NCBI GenBank assembly: GCA_018240325.1
Contig: JAFEFZ010000279.1
Span: 1-63,743 of the forward strand
Origin: Pseudomonadota bacterium
GTDB taxonomy: Bacteria > Pseudomonadota > Gammaproteobacteria > Burkholderiales > Burkholderiaceae_C
Direction of reading: 5' to 3'
DNA length: 63,743 nt
The position numbers and the translations under genes were made by a program. The stretch's first letter is position 1; every line of letters starts with the position of its first letter. Positions 1 to 9,100 of the stretch are shown one piece after another. Under the pieces are notes generated by a model. That model made no database searches and was not told where the DNA came from. It saw only the letters and a list, made by a program, of their open reading frames with translations.

Positions 1-1235
<1,235 letters not shown>

Positions 1236-1284
1236 GCAAGCTCCTGGATACGAACTGGAATGCGTCGTGCGCGATCGCGTTCAC

Positions 1285-1331
1285 GCATCATAATGCTTGT
1301 TTTGATGGCTGTCAAACTGCATCATGTTGCT
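1285..1331. promoter_or_regulatory. Candidate BoxR operators upstream of boxC
   Basis: The 108-base gap between boxR and boxC is AT-richer than its surroundings. It contains TGCATCATGTTGCT at 1318-1331 and a related GCATCATAATGC at 1285-1296. The first has the form TGCA-N6-TGCT, nearly identical to an element upstream of the benzoate-CoA ligase. BzdR/BoxR-family regulators are reported to bind TGCA-type repeats; assignment to BoxR here is inference from the spacing and the shared sequence. Confidence 0.55.
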
Positions 1332-1343
1332 TCTACTGAGGGT

Positions 1344-2342
1344 TTACCCGGGCAATTGGAGCGCTGCGCGCACCAGCGAGCGCAGTGCGGTGAAAGTCTC
1401 GGCCAGCGGTTGCGCGCTGGTGTCCAGCCGGAACTCGGCCTTCGAGTAGAACGCAGCGCGGCCCGCCAGGATCGTCTTGAGGTCATCCATCGCTTCGCGG
1501 TTGCCGGCCATCGGCCGCAGATCGCCCTGCGCGCGCACGCGCTGCATGTGGTCTTCGGGGTCGGCCTGCAGCCACACCGTCGTGCAGTGCGACAGCAGCA
1601 GGTTGAAACTGGCCGGGTCCGACACCAGGCCGCCCGGGGTGGCGATCACCGCCTCGGGGTAGATCTGGATCGATTCCTCGATCGCCCGGCGCTCGTAGCG
1701 GCGGTACGCGTTCTGGCCGTACAGCGCCTGGATCTCGCTGGCCGAGCAGCCGGCGAACTTCTCGATCTCGCGGCTCAACTCGACGAACGGGTAGTCCAGA
1801 TCCTCGGCGAGCAGGCGCCCGAGCGTGGACTTGCCGGCGCCGCGCAGCCCGATCAGCGCGATGCGTGCCGGCCGGCCGGCGCGGCCGCCGGGGCCGGTGC
1901 GCGCGGCGGCCGCGTCGAGCACCGGCACGATCGCCTCGCGCACCCGGCGCAGCGTGGCCTCGTCGCGGCGGCCGAGCAGCTCGCGGATCATCAGCCACTC
2001 GGGCGAGCGCGTGGTCTCGTCGCCGAGCAGCTCGGCCAGCGGCGCCTTCAGCGCCTGCGCCACCTGCAGCAGCACCAGCACCGACGCGTTGCCCACGCCG
2101 TACTCGAGGTTGGCCAGGTGCCGCTCCGACACCTCGGCCGCCTGCGACAAGGCCTTGCGCGTCATGCCGCGGCGCGAACGCAGCGCGCGCACGCGCTCGC
2201 CCAGGCCGACCAGGAACGGGTGCTTGCCGCCGTCTGCGTCGGCGGGCCCGCCGGCGTCGCCGCCCGGCCGGACGAGGGCCTGCGGCGCGGCGTCTTCCAC
2301 CCCCACGGGCAGGCCGTTAGGGGTAAGTACGGGGCTATGCAT
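1344..2342 (-). CDS. boxR: Benzoyl-CoA-responsive transcriptional regulator BoxR
   Basis: The 332-residue protein has an N-terminal XRE-type helix-turn-helix (RRGMTRKALSQAAEVSERHL, about residues 59-78) and a C-terminal shikimate-kinase-like domain beginning IALIGLRGAGKSTLGRLLA. This pairing is the hallmark of BzdR/BoxR regulators, in which the kinase-like domain binds benzoyl-CoA instead of acting in aromatic amino acid synthesis. ATG at 2342 was chosen over upstream codons because the upstream frame is low-complexity and runs into the divergent promoter. The start codon overlaps a candidate operator, which would suit autoregulation. BoxR probably represses both boxC and the divergent ligase operon until benzoyl-CoA accumulates. 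Confidence 0.93.
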   Translation of the reverse strand: MHSPVLTPNGLPVGVEDAAPQALVRPGGDAGGPADADGGKHPFLVGLGERVRALRSRRGMTRKALSQAAEVSERHLANLEYGVGNASVLVLLQVAQALKAPLAELLGDETTRSPEWLMIRELLGRRDEATLRRVREAIVPVLDAAAARTGPGGRAGRPARIALIGLRGAGKSTLGRLLAEDLDYPFVELSREIEKFAGCSASEIQALYGQNAYRRYERRAIEESIQIYPEAVIATPGGLVSDPASFNLLLSHCTTVWLQADPEDHMQRVRAQGDLRPMAGNREAMDDLKTILAGRAAFYSKAEFRLDTSAQPLAETFTALRSLVRAALQLPG

Positions 2343-2403
2343 TATGGTGCTTGACACAAGATCAGCTCGCCGCCTAAAGTTCGATGCGCACAATACTGCA
2401 TGA
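2338..2403. promoter_or_regulatory. Divergent boxR / benzoate-CoA ligase promoter with BoxR-like operators
   Basis: TGCATTATGGTGCT (2338-2351) matches the element before boxC and abuts TTGACA (2352-2357), a perfect -35 hexamer on the plus strand. TAAAGT at 2376-2381 is a possible -10 at 18 bases spacing. Two further TGC half-sites (TGCGCACAATACTGCA) lie at about 2385-2400, near the expected transcription start. Operators flanking the promoter would fit repression. Promoter assignment is by eye only. Confidence 0.55.
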
Positions 2404-2463
2404 TTTGGCGGATGGCAAGCGCCGAAGCTCGCAGCGGCCGCCGCCAGCCGCACGGAGACCACC

Positions 2464-4089
2464 ATGAGTACCCCGCCCGCCGCATCCGCGCCACCGCCGC
2501 CGCCCGAGCGCTTCAATTTCGCGCTGCACCTGCTCGAGCGCAACGCGGCGCACCCCGCCAAGGCCGCGTTCATCGACGAGCTCGGCACGCTCGGCTACGG
2601 CAGTCTGGACGAGCGCGTGCGCCGCGCCGCAGCCGGGCTGCGCGCGCTGGGCCTGCGCCGCGAAGAGCGCGTGCTGCTGCTGATGCACGACGGCAACGAC
2701 TGGCCGGTCGCCTTCCTCGGCGCGATCTACGCCGGGCTGGTGCCGGTGGCGGTGAACACGCTGCTCACCGCCGACGACTACGCGTACATGCTCGAGCACT
2801 CGCGCGCGCAGGCGGCGCTGGTGTCGGGCGCGCTGCTGCCGGCGCTGAGCGGCGCGATGGTCAAGAGCGACCACGAGGTCGCGAAGGTCATCGTGTCGCG
2901 GCCGCAGGCGCCGCTGCGCGGCGCGCCGTCCGCCGACACGCCGCCGCTGCCGGCCGAGATCGAGTTCGAGGCCTTCCTCGCGGCGCAGCCGCCGGCCGAG
3001 CGGCCGGCGGCCACCCACGCCGACGACCCGGCGTTCTGGCTGTATTCGTCCGGCTCCACCGGCAGGCCCAAGGGCACGGTGCATTCGCACGCCAACCCGT
3101 ACTGGACGAGCGAGCTGTACGGCGTGCGCCTGCTGGGGCTGCGCGCCGACGACTTGTGCTTCAGCGCGGCCAAGCTGTTCTTCGCCTACGGTCTGGGCAA
3201 CGCGCTGACCTTCCCGATGAGCGTGGGCGCGACGACGCTGCTGATGGCCGAGCGGCCCACGCCCGAGGCGATCTTCAAGCGCTGGCGCGGCGGCGTCGGC
3301 GGCGCCAGGCCGACGATCTTCTACGGGGCGCCCACCGGTTTCGCCGGCATGCTCGCCCACCCCGACCTGCCGGCGCGCGCGCAGGTCGCGCTGCGGCTGG
3401 CGTCGTCGGCCGGCGAAGCGCTGCCGGCCGACATCGGCGAGCGCTTCAAGCGCCACTTCGGCGTGGACATCGTCGACGGCATCGGCTCGACCGAGATGCT
3501 GCACGTGTTCATCAGCAACCGGCCCGACCGGGTGCGCTACGGCAGCACCGGCTGGCCGGTACCGGGCTACACGGTCGAGCTGCGCGGGGAGGACGGCAAG
3601 CCGGTGCCCGACGGCGAGCCCGGCGACCTGTACATCCAGGGCCCGAGCGCGGCGCTGATGTACTGGGGCAACCGCGCCAAGAGCCGCGACACCTTCCAGG
3701 GCGGCTGGACCAAGAGCGGCGACAAGTACATCCGCAACGCCGACGACGGCAGCTACACCTACGGCGGGCGCAGCGACGACATGCTCAAGGTCAGCGGCAT
3801 CTACGTCAGCCCCTTCGAGGTCGAGGCCACGCTGGTGCAGCACCCGGCGGTGCTCGAAGCGGCGGTGATCGGCGTGGCCGACGCCGACGGCCTGACCAAG
3901 ACCAAGGCCTTCGTCGTGCTCAAGCCCGGCAGCCGCGCCGGCGACGAGGAGCTCAAGGCATTCGTCAAGGACAAGCTCGCGCCCTACAAGTACCCGCGGC
4001 TGATCGAGTTCGTCGACGAGCTGCCCAAGACGGCCACCGGCAAGATCCAGCGCTTCCGGCTGCGCGAGCGCGAGCAGCAGCAGCGCTGA
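2464..4089 (+). CDS. bclA: Benzoate-CoA ligase
   Basis: The 541-residue adenylate-forming enzyme carries the phosphate-binding motif YSSGSTGRPKGT (from about residue 194), the adenylation region IDGIGSTEMLHVFISN, and the C-terminal lysine in PKTATGKIQR (about K527). It activates benzoate with ATP and CoA to benzoyl-CoA, the substrate of the Box pathway and the effector of BoxR. The family length is about 520-540 residues. The aromatic ligase signature and the boxC-boxR neighbourhood make benzoate the likely substrate; 4-hydroxybenzoate or 2-aminobenzoate ligases are the closest alternatives. It is the first gene of a plus-strand operon and overlaps the next gene by one base (TGATG). Confidence 0.93.
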   Translation: MSTPPAASAPPPPPERFNFALHLLERNAAHPAKAAFIDELGTLGYGSLDERVRRAAAGLRALGLRREERVLLLMHDGNDWPVAFLGAIYAGLVPVAVNTLLTADDYAYMLEHSRAQAALVSGALLPALSGAMVKSDHEVAKVIVSRPQAPLRGAPSADTPPLPAEIEFEAFLAAQPPAERPAATHADDPAFWLYSSGSTGRPKGTVHSHANPYWTSELYGVRLLGLRADDLCFSAAKLFFAYGLGNALTFPMSVGATTLLMAERPTPEAIFKRWRGGVGGARPTIFYGAPTGFAGMLAHPDLPARAQVALRLASSAGEALPADIGERFKRHFGVDIVDGIGSTEMLHVFISNRPDRVRYGSTGWPVPGYTVELRGEDGKPVPDGEPGDLYIQGPSAALMYWGNRAKSRDTFQGGWTKSGDKYIRNADDGSYTYGGRSDDMLKVSGIYVSPFEVEATLVQHPAVLEAAVIGVADADGLTKTKAFVVLKPGSRAGDEELKAFVKDKLAPYKYPRLIEFVDELPKTATGKIQRFRLREREQQQR

Positions 4090-5102
4090 TGGACAGCACC
4101 CCACAGGCCGGCAGATCCGACGCCGGCAGATCCGACGCCGGCACCTCCGCGGCCGGCACCGGCCGGCCCGCCGCAGCGGCCGTCGAGTTCGTCGAGATCG
4201 ACTGGCGCGGCCGGCGCGTGCACGTCGAGCACGAGTGGCTGAACCGCGAGCGCACCGGCGCGCCGCTGCTGGTGTTCCTGCACGAGGGGCTGGGCTCGCT
4301 GTCGATGTGGAAGGACTTCCCGCAGCGGCTGTGCGACGCGCTCGGCTGGCGCGGGCTCGTCTGGTCGCGCCCCGGCTACGGCCGCTCCACGCCGCGCGCG
4401 CCCGACGAGCGCTGGGACGTGGACTTCATGCACCGCCAGGCGCACGAGGTGCTGCCGGCGCTGCTGGCCGCGCTGCGCATCGACCCGGCGCGCGAGCGGC
4501 TCTGGCTCTTCGGCCACAGCGACGGCGCGTCGATCGCGCTGCTGTACGCGGCCCGCTTCCCGCGTGCGCCGGCCGGGCTGGTGGTGCTCGCGCCGCACAT
4601 CCTGGTCGAGCCGATCAGCATCGCCAGCATCGAGCAGGCCGCGCGCGCCTACCGCGAAGGCGGCCTGCGCGAGCGGCTCGGGCCTTACCACGCCGACCCG
4701 GACTCGGCCTTCTGGGGCTGGAACCGGATCTGGCTGCACCCGCCGTTCCGCGACTGGTCGATCGAGGACGAGATCGCGCCGATCCGCTGCCCGCTGCTGG
4801 CGGTGCAGGGGCTGGACGACGAATACGGCACGCTCGAGCAGGTGCACGGCATCGCGCGGCGCCTGCCGCAGGCGCGAGTGCTCGAACTCCCCGATTGCGG
4901 CCATTCGCCACACAGGGATCATCCGGACCTGCTCGTGGCCGCCGTGCGCGCCTTCGTGCTCGAACACGACAGCGCAGACCCGGCGCCCGCGCCCCCACCC
5001 GACCCGCAGACAAGTCAGAGTAGGAATGCCAGTCACCCAGCACCCCCTCTACAGATCCGTACGTGCGGGACTACCGCATACGGCTCCTGCCTCGGGTCGT
5101 GA
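4089..5102 (+). CDS. Alpha/beta hydrolase, 3' end altered by an antisense group II intron
   Basis: The start ATG overlaps the ligase stop. The protein has an HEGLGS oxyanion segment, the nucleophile elbow GHSDGAS (Ser about 144) and a C-terminal catalytic histidine in LPDCGHSPHRD. Alpha/beta hydrolases of this type occur in box clusters, where a thioesterase or ring-cleavage-product hydrolase role is plausible but unproven. Residues 8-17 come from a 15-base tandem duplication (GRSDAGRSDAG). The recognisable fold ends near AAVRAFVLEHD. The frame then runs through a proline-rich tail, enters the intron at 5014 and stops at 5102. The last 30 or so residues are therefore intron sequence and the native C-terminus is uncertain. 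Confidence 0.8.
   Translation: MDSTPQAGRSDAGRSDAGTSAAGTGRPAAAAVEFVEIDWRGRRVHVEHEWLNRERTGAPLLVFLHEGLGSLSMWKDFPQRLCDALGWRGLVWSRPGYGRSTPRAPDERWDVDFMHRQAHEVLPALLAALRIDPARERLWLFGHSDGASIALLYAARFPRAPAGLVVLAPHILVEPISIASIEQAARAYREGGLRERLGPYHADPDSAFWGWNRIWLHPPFRDWSIEDEIAPIRCPLLAVQGLDDEYGTLEQVHGIARRLPQARVLELPDCGHSPHRDHPDLLVAAVRAFVLEHDSADPAPAPPPDPQTSQSRNASHPAPPLQIRTCGTTAYGSCLGS
5014..5090 (-). ncRNA. Group II intron domains V and VI
   Basis: Read on the minus strand, 5086-5054 forms the domain V hairpin: a GAGCCGTATGCGG arm, a TAGT-type loop and a CCGCACGTACGGATC arm, with the catalytic AGC triad near its 5' end. The following GTGCTGGGTGAC...CCTACTCTGAC resembles a domain VI stem with a bulged branch adenosine and an AY terminus. 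Domain V pairs AGC with GAU rather than the usual GUU. Confidence 0.8.
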
Positions 5103-6579
5103 CGATCAGACGCTGGTTCGGGTAGGGGTGGCAGATGCGAGGGGATGGCAGCCAGTGATCAACGATCTTGTGCATGCGCTTCCAGCTCAGGTGCTTGGCC
5201 TGGCTGCGACGGCACAGCGTGCGATGCCACAGTCGGCCGACCTGGAAGCGGAAGGTCTGCACACGCGCCCCGTTGCAGGGCACGGCGAAGTAACGGGCGT
5301 GCCCCGCCACCACCGAGCGCAGGTACTGACCCTGCTCGGCAATCGGCTGGTGCATGCGTCGTCGAAGCTCCGTCTTGACCGCCAGCAGCTTGGCGCGCAT
5401 GCGCTTGGCGCTGGTCAGCCTCAACACCATGAACCAGCCCTTCCTGGTCTTGCCGCAGCAATGCGTGAAGCCCAGGAAGTCGAAGGTGTCCGGTTTGCCT
5501 TGTCCCCTGCGGCCTCGGTTGTCCCGGGCAAAGCGCCCGAACTCGATCAGCCGCGTCTTCTCGGGGTGCAGCTTCAGCCCGAACTGGCCCAGTCGTTCAG
5601 CCACCGCGCGCCAGAAGCGCTCGGCGTCGTCGCGGAACTGGAACCCGGCAATCCAATCATCGGCATACCTCACCGCGATCATGTCGCCTCGGGCATGGCG
5701 CCCCCGCCACTGCTTGACCCACAGGTCGAACGCGTAGTGCAGGTAGATGTTGGCCAGGAGCGGCGAGATGCTGCCGCCCTGCACCGTCCCCAGCTCACTT
5801 TGCGTCAGCCTGCCGTCTGCCAGCACGCCCGCGTGCAGCCACTTCTTGATCAGCCGCACCACGCGCGTGTCGGCCACGCGGTGCTCGATGAACTTCACCA
5901 GCCAGTCGTGTTCGATCGTGTCGAAGAACTTGGCGATGTCGGCATCGAGTATCCAGTTCACTTTTCTGTTGCTCACCCCCACGCTCACGGCGTCCAGCGC
6001 GTTGTGCGCGCTCTTGCCGGGCCGGAACCCGTAGCTGAACCCGCAGAAGTCCTGTTCGTAGATGGCGTTCAGGACTTCGACCGATGCGCGCTGGACGATC
6101 TTGTCTTCCAGCGCGGGCACGCCCAAGGGGCGCTTACTCCCGTCGGCCTTGTCGATGAACACCCTCTTCACAGGCTGGGGCCGGTAGCCCCCGCGAGCCA
6201 GCCGGTCGGACAGGTCCAGAAGGTTCGCTTCCAGGCTCTCCCCGTACGACTGCCAGGTCTGGCCGTCCACCCCGGCGGCCGCATCGCGTTTGAGCGCGAG
6301 GTAGGCCGCCCGCAGGCGTTCGACCGCGTAGATGTGATGCAGCAATCCAGCGAACTTCGCATCGCGACGGCCTCTTGCCGTCTGTCGTATGCCATCGAGC
6401 GCAGTTCCCATGTCATAGGTCCGGCTCGATCGCCGGGACATGCGCGCCGCGAGGGCATTGCCCTTGGCCTGCCGCCTTCCCTCCACCGCCTCCGCCGCCG
6501 CAGGGGTTGCACCCGCGGCCTTGTTCGGCAGCTTCTTCGGTACTACGCAGCAGTCCGACTTCCCGCGCCCGTGGCTCAT
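5071..6579 (-). CDS. ltrA: Group II intron reverse transcriptase/maturase
   Basis: The 502-residue intron-encoded protein has reverse transcriptase blocks in order: RPLGVPALEDKIVQRA, GFSYGFRPGKSAHNAL, ILDADIAKFFDTIEHDWL, VQGGSISPLLANIYL and the catalytic YADDW. A maturase (X) region follows (WKRMHKIVDHWLP). No HNH endonuclease domain is seen, so mobility would rely on target-primed insertion without bottom-strand cleavage by this protein. The stop codon TAG lies inside domain V, so the last residues (GRSRMR) are encoded by the ribozyme core. All key motifs are intact, so the protein is probably active. Confidence 0.95.
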   Translation of the reverse strand: MSHGRGKSDCCVVPKKLPNKAAGATPAAAEAVEGRRQAKGNALAARMSRRSSRTYDMGTALDGIRQTARGRRDAKFAGLLHHIYAVERLRAAYLALKRDAAAGVDGQTWQSYGESLEANLLDLSDRLARGGYRPQPVKRVFIDKADGSKRPLGVPALEDKIVQRASVEVLNAIYEQDFCGFSYGFRPGKSAHNALDAVSVGVSNRKVNWILDADIAKFFDTIEHDWLVKFIEHRVADTRVVRLIKKWLHAGVLADGRLTQSELGTVQGGSISPLLANIYLHYAFDLWVKQWRGRHARGDMIAVRYADDWIAGFQFRDDAERFWRAVAERLGQFGLKLHPEKTRLIEFGRFARDNRGRRGQGKPDTFDFLGFTHCCGKTRKGWFMVLRLTSAKRMRAKLLAVKTELRRRMHQPIAEQGQYLRSVVAGHARYFAVPCNGARVQTFRFQVGRLWHRTLCRRSQAKHLSWKRMHKIVDHWLPSPRICHPYPNQRLIVTTRGRSRMR

Positions 6580-6980
6580 CGTCGTGCGCCCTTGGGCTTC
6601 ACGATGCGCTCTGCACTCGATGCTTCCCAGCGCAAGGCAGAAGGTCGCGGGACCTCCCGGTTCCCGAACAAGGTGCTTGCGCGCGTGCGCAGGGTCTCTG
6701 ACCGCGCGGGGTCCATGCCCGCCTCGCCAATGCGGCAGGCACGGTGTGGCCTTCGGCTTATCTCCACAGCCTCGGCACCCCGGACAACCCGAGCCTTGCA
6801 GCCCGGGGCATGGATTACGCGGCTCAATACCCGGCCCGCGCGTCCCCCTGTCAACGCTTCGCCCACACCCTCACGGATGTGCACGCATGACTCGGGGCCG
6901 CCGTAGCTGGCTAAGCCTTCAACGTATGAAACTTCCATTCACAACACCTTGCCGGTTTTGACCGGCGCACGGAGAGCCCG

Positions 6981-8153
6981 ATGATCACCCGAAGCTTCAC
7001 CCTGGCCGCCGGCGCGGCCGCGATCCTGGCGCTGCTGGCGCCGCCGGCCGGCGCGCAGGCCGGCGCCAAGCTCAAGGTCGGGCTGATGCTGCCCTACACC
7101 GGCACCTACGCCGCGCTCGGCACCGCGATCGAGAACGGCTTTCGCCTGTACCTGGGCGAGCAGGGCGGCAAGCTCGGCGGGCGCGAGATCGAGTTCGTCA
7201 AGGTCGACGACGAGAGCGACCCGGCCAAGGCCACCGACAACGTCAACAAGCTGATCAAGCGCGACAACGTCGACGTCGTCGTCGGCACCGTGCACTCCGG
7301 TGTCGCGATGGCGATGGCCAAGGTGGCCAAGGACACCGGCACGCTGCTGATCGTGCCCAATGCGGGCGCCGACGCCGTCACCGGGCCGATGTGCGCGCTC
7401 AACATCTTCCGCAGCTCGTTCTCGAACTGGCAGCCGGGCTACGCGATGGGCGAGGTCGTCGCCAAGCGCGGCCACAAGAACGTGGTCACGATCACCTGGA
7501 AGTACGCCGCGGGCGACGAGTCGGTGGGCGGCTTCAAGGAGGCCTTCACCAAGGCCGGCGGCAAGATCGCCAAGGAGCTGACGCTGCCGTTCCCGAACGT
7601 CGAGTTCCAGGCGCTGCTGACCGAGATCGCCGCCGCCAAGCCCGACGCGGTCTACACCTTCTTCGCCGGCGGCGGCGCGGTCAAGTTCGTCAAGGACTAC
7701 GCCGCCGCGGGCCTGAAGGGCAAGATCCCGCTGTACGGCGCCGGCTTCCTGACCGACGGCACGCTCGAAGCCCAGGGCGCCGACGCGCAGGGGCTGCTGA
7801 CCACGCTGCACTACGCCGACGGGCTGAACACGCCGCGCGACAACGCCTTCCGCCTGGCCTATGCCAAGAGCTACAAGCTGCAGCCCGACGTGTACGCGAT
7901 GCAGGGCTACGACGCCGCGCAGATGCTCGGCATCGGCCTGGCCGCGACCAAGGGCGACGCGGGCAAGAAGGCCGAGTTCGCGGCCGCGCTGCGCAAGGCC
8001 AGGATCGACAGCCCGCGCGGCCCGTTCACGCTGTCGGCCAGCCACAACCCGGTGCAGGACATCTACCTGCGCGAAGTCTCGGGCGTCGAGAACAAGAAGA
8101 TCGACGTCGCCAGCAAGGCGCTGGCCGACCCCGGGCGCGGATGCCGGATGTGA
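6981..8153 (+). CDS. ABC importer periplasmic binding protein, LivK type, for an aromatic acid
   Basis: The 390-residue protein starts at an ATG close after a GGAG site and has a clear signal peptide (AAAILALLAPPAGAQA). It continues with the branched-chain type-I binding fold (KVGLMLPYTGTYAALG, about residue 32). Such proteins capture amino acids or aromatic acids in the periplasm and deliver them to LivH/LivM permeases. It is the first of five importer genes in line with benzoate-CoA ligase, so benzoate or a related aromatic acid is the most reasonable substrate; this is inferred from context only. The intron separates it from the hydrolase gene, which may weaken co-transcription. Confidence 0.9.
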   Translation: MITRSFTLAAGAAAILALLAPPAGAQAGAKLKVGLMLPYTGTYAALGTAIENGFRLYLGEQGGKLGGREIEFVKVDDESDPAKATDNVNKLIKRDNVDVVVGTVHSGVAMAMAKVAKDTGTLLIVPNAGADAVTGPMCALNIFRSSFSNWQPGYAMGEVVAKRGHKNVVTITWKYAAGDESVGGFKEAFTKAGGKIAKELTLPFPNVEFQALLTEIAAAKPDAVYTFFAGGGAVKFVKDYAAAGLKGKIPLYGAGFLTDGTLEAQGADAQGLLTTLHYADGLNTPRDNAFRLAYAKSYKLQPDVYAMQGYDAAQMLGIGLAATKGDAGKKAEFAAALRKARIDSPRGPFTLSASHNPVQDIYLREVSGVENKKIDVASKALADPGRGCRM

Positions 8154-8208
8154 GCCGCCGGCCGCGCGCGGCCGCGCCGTGCATCGCCGATGACGACCCG
8201 TCGCCGCC

Positions 8209-9090
8209 ATGGACTTCGCCACCTTCCTCGTCCAGTGCCTGAACGCGCTGCAGTACGGGCTGCTGCTGTTCCTGGTGGCCAGCGGGCTGACGCTGATCTT
8301 CGGGATCATGGGCGTGATCAACCTCGCCCACGGCAGCTTCTACATGATCGGCGCGTACATGGCCTTCGCGCTCGCGCCGATCGTCGCCGGCACCTTCGGC
8401 GGCGGCTTCTTCGCGACGCTGCTGGCGGGCACCGTGCTCGCGGTCGTCCTGGGCTACGGACTCGAGTGGGCGTTCTACAGCTACCTGTACGAGCGCGAGC
8501 ACCTGCAGCAGGTGCTGATGACCTACGGGCTGATCCTGGTGTTCGAGGAGCTGCGCAGCCTGCTGGTCGGCGACGAGGTGCACGGCGTGCAGGCGCCGCC
8601 GATCCTGGCCGGCTCGATCCCGCTGGGCGAGCTGATGACCTACCCGGTCTACCGGCTGTTCATCTCCGGCGTGTGCATCCTGCTGGCGCTGGGCATGTGG
8701 TGGGTGTTCGCGCGCACCCGGCTGGGCATGATGATCCGCGCCGGCAGCACCAACCGCGAGATGGTGCAAAGCCTGGGCATCGACATCCAGTTCCTGTACC
8801 GCCTGGTCTTCGCGGCCGGGTTCGCGCTCGCCGTCTTCGCCGGCATGCTCGCCGCGCCGGTATCCAGCGTCTATCCCGGCATGGGCAGCCAGGTGCTGAT
8901 CATCTGTTTCGTCGTCGTCGTGATCGGCGGCATCGGCTCGATCCGCGGCGCGCTGGTCGCGGCGCTGCTGATCGGCGTGGTCGACACCTTCGGCAAGGTG
9001 CTGCTGCCGCAGGCCGCCGGCGTGCTCGTGTACGTGCTGATGGCGCTGATCCTGCTGTGGAAGCCGGCCGGGCTGTTCCGCGCCGGATGA
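8209..9090 (+). CDS. livH: Branched-chain-type ABC permease LivH
   Basis: The 293-residue inner-membrane protein has about eight hydrophobic helices and the LivH opening (QYGLLLFLVASGLTLIFGI, then NLAHGSFYMIGAY). It ends with the conserved FVVVVIGGIGSIRGALVAAL segment. It forms the translocation channel with the next gene product. It begins 55 bases after the binding-protein stop and is followed 10 bases later by the LivM-type gene, so the genes form an operon. Confidence 0.92.
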   Translation: MDFATFLVQCLNALQYGLLLFLVASGLTLIFGIMGVINLAHGSFYMIGAYMAFALAPIVAGTFGGGFFATLLAGTVLAVVLGYGLEWAFYSYLYEREHLQQVLMTYGLILVFEELRSLLVGDEVHGVQAPPILAGSIPLGELMTYPVYRLFISGVCILLALGMWWVFARTRLGMMIRAGSTNREMVQSLGIDIQFLYRLVFAAGFALAVFAGMLAAPVSSVYPGMGSQVLIICFVVVVIGGIGSIRGALVAALLIGVVDTFGKVLLPQAAGVLVYVLMALILLWKPAGLFRAG

Positions 9091-9100
9091 GGCCCCGGCC

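Larger units (their letters stand above)
5014..6884 (-). mobile_element. Group II intron with reverse transcriptase
   Basis: On the minus strand the element begins near GTGCACATCC (6884) and ends near CCTACTCTGAC (5014), about 1.87 kb. It contains a domain V hairpin and one intron-encoded protein. Sequence 6580-6884 upstream of the protein is GC-rich structured RNA matching domains I-III and is non-coding. The intron is antisense to the box/liv genes, so it cannot splice from their transcript. The 5' boundary is judged from the GUG start alone and could be off by tens of bases; the 3' end is better supported. Confidence 0.85.

Noticed and set aside
6375..6961. Plus-strand open frames across the 5' part of the group II intron
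   Set aside because: They are antisense to the structured intron RNA and the start of the maturase gene and show no protein-like pattern.
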